From Halotia branconii CENA392 (GTDB taxonomy: Bacteria; Cyanobacteriota; Cyanobacteriia; Cyanobacteriales; Nostocaceae): DNA of 64,000 nt. The DNA is taken from contig NZ_CP124543.1 of assembly GCF_029953635.1 (NCBI RefSeq), forward strand, positions 4,753,455 to 4,817,454, read 5' to 3'. Below, in pieces: positions 34,422-43,897 of this stretch (its first letter is position 1; the number at the start of each line of letters is the position of its first letter). Under the pieces are notes generated by a model, which saw nothing but the letters and a program-made list of their open reading frames with translations, did not search any database and had not been told where the DNA came from. The position numbers were made by a program, and so were the translations under genes.

Positions 34422-36161
34422 ATGCAGGTTTATTGCAGTAAACAACACGCAAATAATGGTATTAACCGCTTTTGTACTCATTGCGGTGAGCCATTACCTT
34501 TAGCTGTAGGGCAGGTTATAGATAATCGCTATCAAATTATACGTCATCTAGGACAGGGCGGTTTTGGTCGCACTTATTTGGCGGAGGATATTAATCAATT
34601 TCATCAAACTTGTGTACTGAAAGAGTTTGCCCCCCAAGTTAAAGAACCACAAGATTTACAAAAAGCTAAAGAATTATTTGAACGCGAAGCAAATGTTCTC
34701 AAAAAACTCCAACATCCCCAGATTCCCCGTTTTCATACCTCGCTGCAAGTAAAAGTAGGCAGTAAGGATTTTTTCTTGTTGGTGCAAGATTATGTAGATG
34801 GTAATGATTATTCTCAATTGCTAGAACAGCGTCAAAGTCAAGGAAAAACTTTTAGTGAAGCAGAAATTTTAACTTTATTACGGCAAATTTTACCAGTATT
34901 GGCTTACATCCACTCTTTAGATGTAGTCCACCGCGATATTTCTCCCGATAATTTGATTTTACGCAGTTCTGATCATTTACCAATTTTGATTGACTTTGGT
35001 GGTGTCAAGCAACTACCAGCTTCTCAAGGGTTTTGGTTCACAAAGTTAGCTGTGAATCACACTTTATTAGGTAAGAAAGGCTACGCGCCAGAGGAACAGT
35101 TAAGACAAGGAAAAGTATATTTAAATAGCGATTTATACTCTTTAGCGGTGACAACACTAGTATTGCTTACAGGCAAAGAACCGCAAAAATTATACGACAG
35201 CTATCAGGGACTGTGGTACTGGGGGAAAGAAATTAACGTCAGTTCCCAATTAGAAGCAGTGTTAAAAAAGATGCTAGCTTATAAACCGAGCGATCGCTAT
35301 CAAAACGCTGAACAAATTCTCAAAGATTTACCCTTATCAACTGCGACTAAACCTCCAACTACTCAGATTACCAAGCTCAAAACAATGATAGTTGCGCCGG
35401 GACGAAAAAATGTCAATAATTTAGTCAGTAAATTCCACAACAAAACCCAAGCGGTAACTAAATCTATACCTTTGCCTGTTTGGATGCGCCCTTTTGCAGT
35501 TAGTCTTGGGGGAACAGCTTTAGTAGTTTTAATTGGTGCAGGTGCTTGGGCAGCAGTTAATGCCGTGATTCAGAGTGTGACATCAATTACTTTACCATCA
35601 ATTTCATTACCGCAAATCCCACAGTTACCAAATCCTTTTGGGCAACCAGTAAGTGACAAAAATACTCAAGACAATGCCGAAATTTTCAGTCGTCGCCAAC
35701 AGTTAGAAATTCCTGAAGTCTTCTTTATCAGAATGGTAGACGATTTATTTTATACTAAAAAACCAGAATTAAAAAGACGTAGCCTCACATCAAAATCAGA
35801 AGATGCCGCTTTACGAAAAGAATGGTACGAGACTGCCAGCAACTTACTAGATAAAATAGAACAAGCTAACCTCAGTACAGCAGTGCGTCAGCAACTAGGA
35901 AATTATAGTTCGCAAGATTACGAAACTTGGAGACAACAAGCAAGAACAGGACAATTAGGGAATTATACAATTAGTCAACTTAACAAAGAGACTAATGAAA
36001 AATTTGATCGCTTGTTTCCAAGACAGAGGCGTGGGAACATGAATCAACAAACTTTCGGTCAAATTTGGTATGCGATCGCAGCTGATAAAGTAAATCAAAA
36101 GGAAAGGGAGCAGGGAGCAGGGAGCAGGGGGAGTGGAAAAAGAACCAATCAAAAGTCATGA
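34422..36161 (+). CDS. Zinc-ribbon Ser/Thr protein kinase, membrane-anchored (paralogue 1)
   Basis: 579 residues. An N-terminal zinc-ribbon-like segment (YCSKQHANNGINRFCTHCG) precedes a Hanks-type kinase. The kinase has LGQGGFGRTYLAED, the Lys in CVLKEFAP, HRDISPDN (near residue 171) and DFGGVKQ, so it should be active. A membrane helix (SLGGTALVVLIGAGAWAAV) and an outer domain of about 120 residues follow; the outer domain is homologous to that of the kinase at 36567. The C-terminal EREQGAGSRGSGKRTNQKS is encoded by the GGGAGCA repeat and beyond, so the gene probably lost its original 3' end. It overlaps the next gene by 29 bp. Confidence 0.9.
   Translation: MQVYCSKQHANNGINRFCTHCGEPLPLAVGQVIDNRYQIIRHLGQGGFGRTYLAEDINQFHQTCVLKEFAPQVKEPQDLQKAKELFEREANVLKKLQHPQIPRFHTSLQVKVGSKDFFLLVQDYVDGNDYSQLLEQRQSQGKTFSEAEILTLLRQILPVLAYIHSLDVVHRDISPDNLILRSSDHLPILIDFGGVKQLPASQGFWFTKLAVNHTLLGKKGYAPEEQLRQGKVYLNSDLYSLAVTTLVLLTGKEPQKLYDSYQGLWYWGKEINVSSQLEAVLKKMLAYKPSDRYQNAEQILKDLPLSTATKPPTTQITKLKTMIVAPGRKNVNNLVSKFHNKTQAVTKSIPLPVWMRPFAVSLGGTALVVLIGAGAWAAVNAVIQSVTSITLPSISLPQIPQLPNPFGQPVSDKNTQDNAEIFSRRQQLEIPEVFFIRMVDDLFYTKKPELKRRSLTSKSEDAALRKEWYETASNLLDKIEQANLSTAVRQQLGNYSSQDYETWRQQARTGQLGNYTISQLNKETNEKFDRLFPRQRRGNMNQQTFGQIWYAIAADKVNQKEREQGAGSRGSGKRTNQKS
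36106..36132 (+). repeat. G-rich STRR, left arm of cassette A
   Basis: Three perfect GGGAGCA units (36106-36126) followed by GGGGGA. It lies inside the 3' end of the kinase gene and abuts the GTG start of the four-helix-bundle gene. It faces the C-rich STRR at 36534-36561. Confidence 0.85.
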
Positions 36162-36519
36162 AGACCTAGAAGTATACAAAATGGCGTTTGATGTAGCCAT
36201 GAAAATTTTTGAATTATCTAAGAAGTTTCCCCTAGAGGAAAGATATTCGTTGACTGACCAAATTCGTAGGTCGTCACGCTCTGTTTGTGCTAATTTAGCC
36301 GAGGCATGGAGAAAACGTCGTTATGAAGCTGCTTTTATTGCAAAGTTAAATGATTCTGAAGCTGAAGCAACAGAAACTCAAACTTGGCTTGAGTTTGCTG
36401 TCAAATGTAATTATTTAGACGTTGATATGGGCAGAGAACTTTATAGAGCTTATAACCGAATTTTAGGCATTTTAGTAACTATAATCAACTATCCATCACC
36501 CTGGCTCATAAAACGTTAA
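36133..36519 (+). CDS. Four-helix-bundle protein (S23/IVP-like, cassette A)
   Basis: 128 residues of the 23S-rRNA-intervening-sequence protein family, a four-helix bundle. Visible signatures are HEDLEVYKMAFDVAMKIFEL, EERYSLTDQIRRSSRSVCAN and LAEAWRKRRYEAAF. Function in this family is unknown; the related Avd proteins of diversity-generating elements bind nucleic acid. GTG 36133 is the only start that keeps the conserved HEDLEVYK segment. The gene sits between two kinase paralogues and is bracketed by inverted heptamer repeats, as is the broken homologue at 58122-58484. It is likely an inserted unit. Confidence 0.88.
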   Translation: MEKEPIKSHEDLEVYKMAFDVAMKIFELSKKFPLEERYSLTDQIRRSSRSVCANLAEAWRKRRYEAAFIAKLNDSEAEATETQTWLEFAVKCNYLDVDMGRELYRAYNRILGILVTIINYPSPWLIKR

Positions 36520-36533
36520 TTTATAATCCCTCA

Positions 36534-36561
36534 TGCCCCCTGCCCCCTGCCCCCCCCTGCC
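36534..36561 (+). repeat. C-rich STRR, right arm of cassette A
   Basis: TGCCCCC, TGCCCCC, TGCCCCCCCC, TGCC: the complement of GGGGGCA heptamers, inverted relative to the GGGAGCA array at 36106-36132. It ends 5 bp before the second kinase ATG. Confidence 0.85.
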
Positions 36562-36566
36562 TAACT

Positions 36567-38711
36567 ATGCATCCTCTTTATTGTTCTCAAGGACATGAAA
36601 ATTCTCCAGGTAGTCGTTTTTGTCTCCAGTGTGGTGAAAAATTATTGGATACGCCCATGAGTTACGGTATTCAGCCAGGATTAACTTTAGGCGATCGCTA
36701 TGTAATTGTACGTCAACTTGGTCAGGGCGGATTTGGACGCACTTATTTAGCTGAAGATACCAATCGTTTCCGCGAACTTTGTGTTTTAAAAGAATTTTCT
36801 CCCCAAGTTCAAACTGCTTACGTCGTCCAAAAAGCTGAAGAATTGTTTGAGAGAGAAGCTAATGTTCTTTACAAATTGCAACATCCGCAAATTCCCCGCT
36901 TTCGAGAATTGTTTCACATCAATCTTGAAGGCAAAGAATACTTGTTTTTAGTCCAAGATTATGTAGAAGGGCAAACTTATAACTCTTTATTAAATACTCG
37001 CCTTCAACAAGGTTTGCGATTTACGGAGGTAGAAGTTAGCCAACTATTACAGCAAATTTTGCCAGTTTTAGAGTATATCCACTCTATAGGTGTGATTCAT
37101 CGGGATATATCTCCCGATAATTTAATGCTGCGCGCCGTTGATCAACTGCCAATGTTAATAGACTTTGGCGGTGTCAAACAAGTAGTGGCAACTGTTGCTT
37201 CTCAATATTACCAACCCGGTGCAGTTGCATCTCCCCCAGCACCAACTTTACTTGGTAAAGTGGGATTCGCCCCCCCAGAACAAATGCAAACTGGTTTGGT
37301 ATCTCCCCACAGTGACTTGTATGCTTTAGCGGTGACAGTGCTGGTTTTACTGACAGGTAAACAGCCACAAGATTTAATTGATACTTATACCCTGACTTGG
37401 CAATGGCGACGGGAAGTTAATTTAAGTCCATTATTAGGACAAGTCATAGATAAAATGTTATCGCCTAGACCGGGCGATCGCTACCAATCAGCAACCCAAG
37501 TACTGCAAGCCCTCAACCCCCAGCCAGTTAACTCTTCTCCGACTTACTACCCTACGCCTCCTGCTTTAGATCCCACATCTGCGACTGTGGCTGTCTCTCC
37601 TCCCCCAATTCCCCAAAGTTTCAATTCTCCAACTCCTCCAATTCCCCAGCCTACAAGTTGGTGGACACCAACGAAAATCTTTGTAGCGGTGCTAGCTTTA
37701 GCCAGTACTGCGGGAATAATCTTGTGGGGATTAAATCGCGGTGGCGATCGCAATTCAGGAGTAATTGAGCCTACACCTACCCCGACTATTACTCAGCCTA
37801 CCGATCCTTTAGCCAACTATTCACCAGAAGAACGCCAACGCAAAGAAAGATTAAGCGATCGCCGTCAACAATTAGGACTTGATCGAGGCTTCTATATTAA
37901 TTTGGTAAATCAAATTTTCTGGGATAAAAATCCTAGTTTACAAGGACGCACTCTCAGCGATGAACCAGAAGATGAGAGTTTACGGGCGCAATGGGATCAA
38001 ACCGCTGATCAATTGTTAGATAAATTGTCAGTACTGAGTACTAAAGCGCGGCGACAATTAGGTACTTATACTACAGCCGAACGCGATCGCTGGAAGGTGG
38101 AAGTCAATCAAATTAACGTTGGCAGTCGTTCTTTGTATGATTTAGGAGATGCTGCCTTTTTCAATCAATTTCCCGAACAGCGCGGCAAGACTTTTCTCGA
38201 TCAACCCATCGGACAGGTTTGGTACGGGTTTGTTAGCGATAAACTCAGTGCAATCCTCGCTGGGAGTGCTTTCCAGAAACTTACCTTTGATCCAGGTGCT
38301 ACGGGCAAAACAGTTAGTAGCACTCTGCAACCCGGAAGTGGCAAAATTTTCATTGCTGATTTAGCCAAAGAGCAATCTCTGGATTTAAAGCTACAAGCAA
38401 ATTCTCAAGTTTTGTTGTCAGTTTATTCTCCTTCTGGCAAAATCACATTTTTAGAAGATTCCAAACGACGCACTTTATCAACTCAATTACCAGAAAACGG
38501 ATTTTATGAATTTGTAGTTGTTTCTACAGCATCAGAACTTGTAGATTATCGACTCACCATCACAGCAGAAAGTCCTACACCCGAACCTACGCCTACACCA
38601 ACTCCTACAGAAACCCCTACACCTGAACCTACACCAACTCCCACGCCTACACCGACTGAAACATCTACACCAATACCGACGGAAACAGAAACACCAACTC
38701 CAAGCAATTAA
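36567..38711 (+). CDS. Zinc-ribbon Ser/Thr protein kinase with Pro/Thr tail (paralogue 2)
   Basis: 714 residues. N-terminal zinc ribbon (YCSQGHENSPGSRFCLQCG), then an active Hanks-type kinase with GQGGFGRTYLAED, LKEFSPQ, HRDISPDN (near residue 177) and DFGGVKQ. A Pro-rich linker, one membrane helix (TKIFVAVLALASTAGIILWG) and an outer domain shared with the upstream kinase (RRQQLGLDRGFYINLVNQIF) follow. Next come a PPC-like beta domain (about 560-660) and a tail of PTPTPTE repeats. It probably senses envelope conditions and phosphorylates cytoplasmic targets, an inference from topology. Confidence 0.92.
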   Translation: MHPLYCSQGHENSPGSRFCLQCGEKLLDTPMSYGIQPGLTLGDRYVIVRQLGQGGFGRTYLAEDTNRFRELCVLKEFSPQVQTAYVVQKAEELFEREANVLYKLQHPQIPRFRELFHINLEGKEYLFLVQDYVEGQTYNSLLNTRLQQGLRFTEVEVSQLLQQILPVLEYIHSIGVIHRDISPDNLMLRAVDQLPMLIDFGGVKQVVATVASQYYQPGAVASPPAPTLLGKVGFAPPEQMQTGLVSPHSDLYALAVTVLVLLTGKQPQDLIDTYTLTWQWRREVNLSPLLGQVIDKMLSPRPGDRYQSATQVLQALNPQPVNSSPTYYPTPPALDPTSATVAVSPPPIPQSFNSPTPPIPQPTSWWTPTKIFVAVLALASTAGIILWGLNRGGDRNSGVIEPTPTPTITQPTDPLANYSPEERQRKERLSDRRQQLGLDRGFYINLVNQIFWDKNPSLQGRTLSDEPEDESLRAQWDQTADQLLDKLSVLSTKARRQLGTYTTAERDRWKVEVNQINVGSRSLYDLGDAAFFNQFPEQRGKTFLDQPIGQVWYGFVSDKLSAILAGSAFQKLTFDPGATGKTVSSTLQPGSGKIFIADLAKEQSLDLKLQANSQVLLSVYSPSGKITFLEDSKRRTLSTQLPENGFYEFVVVSTASELVDYRLTITAESPTPEPTPTPTPTETPTPEPTPTPTPTPTETSTPIPTETETPTPSN

Positions 38712-38735
38712 AAGTTCAATAAATGTTTGTAGTGA

Positions 38736-38775
38736 GTTAGCGCGGTCTTGGGGGTTTCCCCCATGAGCGACTAAC
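38736..38775. repeat. Palindromic repeat downstream of kinase 2
   Basis: GTTAG at 38736 pairs with CTAAC ending 38775, and the centre is GGGGGTTTCCCCC. It is an intergenic palindrome of cyanobacterial repeat type. It could also end transcripts, though no T-run follows. Confidence 0.55.
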
Positions 38776-38930
38776 GAACCCGTAGGGTGAAGACTTCAGT
38801 CCTCTCTAAGAGATGCGGCAAGTGCAACTACTTGACAAAAAGGCTTTAACCCTTACTACTAAAACATGTCGATACTTTTACGTTACTTAACATAGTTTGA
38901 TTCCTACCAACTTACTAATTAGAATCTCCG

Positions 38931-39503
38931 CTACAAGTACGGCGATAAACTTAACCTAAATCCCAGCAAGAGATTTTCACCAGATAATACTGTAGGCAGG
39001 TTTCGCACTTCTACATCTTGCCCTTGACGATAAATTTCTACTTGTTGCTGTTGGGGATTAATCAACCATCCCAATTGCACCCCTGCATCTATATATTCTC
39101 GCATTTTGTCACGCAGCATTTGCAAATCATCCGTTGCTGACCTTAACTCAATTACAAAATCAGGCGCGATGGGGGGAAATTTGCGTCTTTGCTCTGGGGT
39201 AAGGGCTTCCCAATGTTGCTTTTGAATCCAAGCAGCATCAGGAGAACGATCAGCACCATTGGGTAACTTAAATATAGTGGAGGAACTGAAGGTATAACCG
39301 AGATTCGTTTGCCGATTCCAAATTCCCAAATCGATAATTAAGTCAGCTTCTCGATTGCCACTTTCACCGCCGACAGGTGGCATAATGATTAATTCTCCCT
39401 TGGCAGTTCTTTCAAACTGTAAATCGCGGTTGTGTTGACATAATTCATAAAACTGTTCGTCACTCAGATGAACCATATCTAAATTTAATGTCAAAGGAGT
39501 CAT
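38931..39503 (-). CDS. Uma2-family (DUF820) putative nuclease
   Basis: 190 residues, full length. It has LSDEQFYELCQHNRDLQFER, GELIIMPPVGGESG, RSPDAAWI, PDFVIELRSATDDL and LGWLINPQQQQVEIY. The conserved Asp and E-x-R/K residues match a PD-(D/E)xK nuclease core. Biological function is not established for this very abundant cyanobacterial family. It follows dnaJ by 19 bp on the same strand. It serves as the intact reference for the broken copy at 6718-7341. Confidence 0.88.
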   Translation of the reverse strand: MTPLTLNLDMVHLSDEQFYELCQHNRDLQFERTAKGELIIMPPVGGESGNREADLIIDLGIWNRQTNLGYTFSSSTIFKLPNGADRSPDAAWIQKQHWEALTPEQRRKFPPIAPDFVIELRSATDDLQMLRDKMREYIDAGVQLGWLINPQQQQVEIYRQGQDVEVRNLPTVLSGENLLLGFRLSLSPYL

Positions 39504-39522
39504 GACCTTGACTTCCTCATAT

Positions 39523-40518
39523 TTAAGTCAGTAAATCAGCGCGGGGTTTGAAGGTTTCAATTTCTCGTAATTTTCCGTAAAGTTCTTGTTCTTGAGGACT
39601 AATGTTTTTGGGTGTAACTATTTGAATTTCTACCAATTGATCGCCACGTTTACCTTTGTCAGTGGGGTAGCCTTTATTCGCTAATCTCAGTCTTTGACCA
39701 GATCTGACTCCTGGGGGAATAGTCATTTTGACTGGGCCATCGAGAGTTGGGGCTTCTACTTGACCTCCCAAAACTGCTTCACTAGGAGTAACTGGTACTT
39801 GGCAGAAAATATTGCTGCCTTCTAATTTAAATAACGAATGAGGAATGACGGTAATTTTTAAGTATAAGTCGCCACCACCAATACCTTGATTTCGTAAACG
39901 AATAGTTTGACCTGTTACCATACCGGGGGGCATATTTACTTCTAGCGATCGCCCGTCTTCTAGGCGAATGCGTTCGTTACCACCTTGGTAAGCTTTTTCT
40001 AAAGGTAAGGTCAATCTAGCTTCGATATCTCGACGGGCTTGTTTTGGCGGGTTTTTAGGAACTGTGTACTCAACTCTGCTTTTAGGAGAACGAAATGGAT
40101 CGCTACTAGTGCTGGTACTACCATTTTTAGTGTCTCTGCGACCACCGACACCAATAACTTGATTAATAAAGCTCTCAAAATCAGAATACTCGCTTGGGTC
40201 TACTGTCTGAGTGCTACTACGACTATTGGGGCGATTATCCCACTGTTTAGCTTTTGGTGCTTGTTTGCCAGCAAAACCTTTTTGCTTCCAGTAGCGACTA
40301 AACTGGTCGTACTGCGCCCGTTTAGCTGTATCGGAGAGGACTTCATAAGCCTCACCGATATCCTTAAATTTTTCTTCTGCTGTTTTATCCCCAGGATTGA
40401 GGTCAGGATGATATTGCCTTGCTAAACGTCGATAAACCTTTTTAATTTCTTCACCTGATGCTTCTTTCGGTACTCCCAAAATTTCGTAGTAATCGCGGAA
40501 ATTCTGCAAATTTTGCAT
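39523..40518 (-). CDS. dnaJ: DnaJ-type co-chaperone without zinc finger
   Basis: 331 residues. N-terminal J domain (YYEILGVPKEASGEEIKKVY, HPD in QYHPDLNPG), a Gly/Ser-poor linker of about 80 residues, then the two C-terminal substrate-binding beta domains (LTLPLEKAYQGGNERIRLED, VTPSEAVLGGQVEAPTLDG). The CxxCxGxG zinc repeats of type I DnaJ are absent, so it is a CbpA-like type II. It lies downstream of dnaK (136-bp gap) and must work as its partner. Confidence 0.93.
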   Translation of the reverse strand: MQNLQNFRDYYEILGVPKEASGEEIKKVYRRLARQYHPDLNPGDKTAEEKFKDIGEAYEVLSDTAKRAQYDQFSRYWKQKGFAGKQAPKAKQWDNRPNSRSSTQTVDPSEYSDFESFINQVIGVGGRRDTKNGSTSTSSDPFRSPKSRVEYTVPKNPPKQARRDIEARLTLPLEKAYQGGNERIRLEDGRSLEVNMPPGMVTGQTIRLRNQGIGGGDLYLKITVIPHSLFKLEGSNIFCQVPVTPSEAVLGGQVEAPTLDGPVKMTIPPGVRSGQRLRLANKGYPTDKGKRGDQLVEIQIVTPKNISPQEQELYGKLREIETFKPRADLLT

Positions 40519-40653
40519 AGCCAGTTATTTAACTTTAAATTTTAGATTTTAGTTATCTAAGTTACGAGTTAGGAATTATGGGTTATGAGTTGAATTGTTA
40601 ACTCCCAATTCCTAACTTCTAATTTCTAACTCCGAATGATTATTTCAGGAGTA

Positions 40654-42723
40654 CTACAGCCAATCATCATCGTCATCCCAATTATCCTGATAGCTAGGAC
40701 GAGATGATCTACGAGGAGGAGGGCTGTCATAGGAGGGATAACGGCTATCTCTGCCATAGTCTCTGCCATTATCTCTGCCGTAGTCTCTGCTGTATGGATC
40801 ACGTTCTCGATATGGATCGCGGGAAAAATCACGTTCTCGTTCTTTTTCTTTTTCGCCTGTAAAGATGTCACGAATAGTACCAAATAAATCGTCGTCTTCG
40901 TCTTCAGCGTAATACTGACGAACTTCCCGATTTAGTTCATAGAGAGCATCTTGCAAGTCGGCGTAAGCTTGATCAATGCCGCGATCGTCGTTTTCTTGTA
41001 AACTCTCTCGTAATTCCCGGCAAATACTATCAATGCGTTGGCGGCGGTTACGGGAAAATTGCATCCCAAATTCCAGCGCTACTTCTCGGAGTTGGCGTTC
41101 TGCTTGTAAAATTAACGCCTCAGAACGCGTGCGTTTTTCTACTCGTTCTTTGCGTTCGCGATCAACATCAGCGTATTTTTGAGCATCGTGAATCATCTGA
41201 TTGACTTCCGACTCGCTCAAGGTAGAAGCGCCTTGAATTGTGATACTCTGCTCTCGCCCAGTAGTTCTATCTAAGGCTGTTACCTGCAAAATTCCATTGG
41301 CATCTATATCAAACGATACCTGAACTTGGGGGATTCCCCGTGGGGCTGGTGGAATACCATACAGCTTAAATCTTCCCAAGGACTTATTATTTGCTGCCAT
41401 TTCCCGTTCGCCTTGGACAACATGAATTTCCACAGTATTTTGATTATTTTCGGAAGTGGAAAAAATATCAGAACGACGAACTGGGATGGTGGTGTTGCGG
41501 GGAATCAATTTTTTCATCACGCCGCCAATGGTTTCTAACCCCATCGATAGCGGGGTGACATCCAATAGCAGGACATCTTTGAGTTCACCTCCTAAAATAC
41601 CCGCCTGAATCGCTGCACCAACTGCTACCACTTCATCGGGGTTGACGTTTTCATTAGGTTCAATGCCAATTAAGTCTCGTACTAGCTGTTTTACCATTGG
41701 CATTCGTGTAGAACCGCCAACTAGTACAACTTCTTCAATATCTACGGGTGAAAGTCCGGCATCTTTGAGGGCGCGTTTAACTGGTGTACGTACTCGTCCT
41801 AGTAAGTCAACACATAAACCTTCAAACTGAGAGCGAGTTAAGCGAGTTTCTAGATGCTTAGGCCCGTCTTCAGTAGCGGTGATAAAAGGTAAATTAATCT
41901 CGGTAACACTCACAGCAGAAAGTTCAATTTTAGCTTTTTCTGCCGCTTCCATAAGACGTTGCAAAGCTTGGCGATCGCGTCTTAAATCTACACCCTCAGC
42001 TTCTAAAAATTGCTCTGCCAACCAATCTACTATTTGTTTGTCAAAGTCATTACCGCCAAGTTGGGTATCTCCACTGGTAGCTTTAACTTCAAATATGCCA
42101 TCGCCAACTTCTAAAATTGACACATCAAAAGTACCACCACCTAAGTCAAATACCAAGATGGTTTCGGTGTCACCCCGATCTAAACCGTAAGCTAAAGATG
42201 CAGCAGTCGGTTCATTCAAAATCCGCAATACTTCCAAGCCAGCAATTCTACCAGCATCGCGGGTTGCTTGCCGCTGAGAATCGTTAAAATAAGCGGGAAC
42301 TGTAATTACTGCGCCTGTAACTGGTTCACCCAGATAGCGACTGGCATCATCTGCCAATTTTTTCATTACCATCGCTGAAATTTCTTCTGGGGCAAATTCC
42401 CGACTCAAACGGGGACAGGCAATTTTAATATTTCCTACTTCATCTTTACGAATAGTGTAGGGTACACGCTTTGATTCTGGATTAAGTTCACTATATTTGC
42501 GCCCGATATAGCGTTTAACTGCGAAAAAGGTATTTTGAGGATTGAGGACAGTTTGCCGCCGCGCCATTTGCCCAACGACTCTTTCGCCTTCTTTACTAAA
42601 GCCAACCACGGAGGGGGTTGTTCGCATTCCTTCTGCATTGGCAATCACCACCGGCTTGCCACCCTCCATTACGGCGACTACTGAGTTGGTTGTACCCAAG
42701 TCGATGCCGACTACCTTGCCCAT
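40654..42723 (-). CDS. dnaK: Hsp70 chaperone DnaK
   Basis: 689 residues. Nucleotide-binding domain with VVGIDLGTTNSVVAVMEGG, VPAYFNDSQRQATRDAG, LVFDLGGGTFDVS and VVLVGGSTRMP. Substrate domain with LLLDVTPLSMGLETIGG. The C-terminal lid is highly charged, followed by an Arg/Asp/Tyr-rich tail (about 55 residues) ending DNWDDDDDWL instead of EEVD or a simple DnaK end. Cyanobacteria carry several DnaKs; pairing with a type II DnaJ recalls the dnaK3-dnaJ locus, but I do not assign the number. No CIRCE operator was found upstream. Confidence 0.95.
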   Translation of the reverse strand: MGKVVGIDLGTTNSVVAVMEGGKPVVIANAEGMRTTPSVVGFSKEGERVVGQMARRQTVLNPQNTFFAVKRYIGRKYSELNPESKRVPYTIRKDEVGNIKIACPRLSREFAPEEISAMVMKKLADDASRYLGEPVTGAVITVPAYFNDSQRQATRDAGRIAGLEVLRILNEPTAASLAYGLDRGDTETILVFDLGGGTFDVSILEVGDGIFEVKATSGDTQLGGNDFDKQIVDWLAEQFLEAEGVDLRRDRQALQRLMEAAEKAKIELSAVSVTEINLPFITATEDGPKHLETRLTRSQFEGLCVDLLGRVRTPVKRALKDAGLSPVDIEEVVLVGGSTRMPMVKQLVRDLIGIEPNENVNPDEVVAVGAAIQAGILGGELKDVLLLDVTPLSMGLETIGGVMKKLIPRNTTIPVRRSDIFSTSENNQNTVEIHVVQGEREMAANNKSLGRFKLYGIPPAPRGIPQVQVSFDIDANGILQVTALDRTTGREQSITIQGASTLSESEVNQMIHDAQKYADVDRERKERVEKRTRSEALILQAERQLREVALEFGMQFSRNRRQRIDSICRELRESLQENDDRGIDQAYADLQDALYELNREVRQYYAEDEDDDLFGTIRDIFTGEKEKERERDFSRDPYRERDPYSRDYGRDNGRDYGRDSRYPSYDSPPPRRSSRPSYQDNWDDDDDWL

Positions 42724-43041
42724 GCGTTACTCTTCTCCTAGTGCGACTTATACATTTATTATGATTGGGCGGGACTGCCTCTAGCAATTTGCTATTGGAT
42801 AAAAACGCCTCAATGGTATAATAATCATCATTAAGGCCAGAAGTAGAGGAATTTAAGCTTGAGGAGCTACTTGCAAGACTAGGATAGCATTGACAATGCT
42901 TACTATGTCCAAGCTGCATCAATTTTCTATTCCAAATACTTACCGTCACAGTATCTTCGAGTTGGGAAATCCACCCTAATAAAACTTGCTTTTAATTGAC
43001 TGAATAGATAACAAAGTTAATGTTGTGACTGTTTTAAACAT
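42724..43041. other. Divergent intergenic region dnaK / M28 peptidase
   Basis: 318 bp. On the minus strand TATTATACC (42819-42827 region) could be a -10 element for dnaK. No inverted TTAGCACTC-type CIRCE element was seen. Nothing else recognised. Confidence 0.4.
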
Positions 43042-43890
43042 TTGGATTTAAAAGAGCTATTACAAGTTCACCTCCTTGAAATAACGCGAGAACGCGACCC
43101 TTACATGGCAACAGCTGGACATTTTTTTGTTCAGGAATATATCCGCCAACAATTAACTCAATGGGGAAGTGTGGATTTCCACACCTTCCAAGTAGGCAGC
43201 AAAACCTGTAAAAATCTCATTTTAAATTTACCTTCTCAGTCTGTACAGAATAAAGCAAATTTACCACCTGTTTTAATTGGCGCTCATTATGATGCTGTAC
43301 CTGGAACACCAGGAGCAGATGATAATGCCACAGGTGTAGCCGTATTATTAGAATTAGCCAGAAAATTTGCTGCTGAACCAACAAGATATCCCTTACGATT
43401 GGTTGCCTTTGATATGGAGGAATATGGCTTGCTAGGTAGCACAGAATATGCAGCCTTATTGCGTCAACAACAGCAACCACTTCGCTTAATGATGTCTTTG
43501 GAAATGTTGGGATATCGTGATGCTAATCCTGGTTCTCAAAGTTATCCATCACCTTTAGAACGTTTCTATCCCAATCAGGGTGATTTTATTGCTTTAATTG
43601 GTAATTTGCGGACAATTCCTGACTTAATTGGTATGAGTCGTAGGATTCGCAAAACTGGTATATCAAGTCAGTGGCTACCAGTACCGAATAGAGGTTTAAT
43701 CGTGCCTCAAACTAGACAAAGCGATCATGCACCTTTTTGGGATGTGGGTTATCCAGCAATTATGGTGACAGATACAGCATTTATGCGAAATCCACACTAT
43801 CACAAAGCTAGCGATCGCATCGCTACTTTGGATTTAGATTTTCTTACAGGCGTATGTGCAGGGTTAGAATTTGCTATTAGACGTTTATAA
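43042..43890 (+). CDS. M28-family zinc aminopeptidase-like protein
   Basis: 282 residues. The two-zinc site is complete: H and D in VLIGAHYDAVPGTPGADDNAT, EE in VAFDMEEYGLLGS, and a late His in NPHYHKASD. No signal peptide is visible, so it is probably cytoplasmic; the family cleaves N-terminal residues or small peptides. The start is TTG 43042, because the conserved N-terminal helix begins there and no ATG fits. It is convergent with the bestrophin gene (7-bp gap). Confidence 0.88.
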   Translation: MDLKELLQVHLLEITRERDPYMATAGHFFVQEYIRQQLTQWGSVDFHTFQVGSKTCKNLILNLPSQSVQNKANLPPVLIGAHYDAVPGTPGADDNATGVAVLLELARKFAAEPTRYPLRLVAFDMEEYGLLGSTEYAALLRQQQQPLRLMMSLEMLGYRDANPGSQSYPSPLERFYPNQGDFIALIGNLRTIPDLIGMSRRIRKTGISSQWLPVPNRGLIVPQTRQSDHAPFWDVGYPAIMVTDTAFMRNPHYHKASDRIATLDLDFLTGVCAGLEFAIRRL

Positions 43891-43897
43891 AAATTAG

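Noticed and set aside
36133..36519. Possible diversity-generating retroelement, since Avd is a four-helix bundle of this family
   Set aside because: No reverse transcriptase, template repeat or variable repeat is visible in the window.
42724..42860. CIRCE (HrcA) operator upstream of dnaK
   Set aside because: TTAGCACTC with an inverted partner was not found; only a TATTATACC -10-like element is present.
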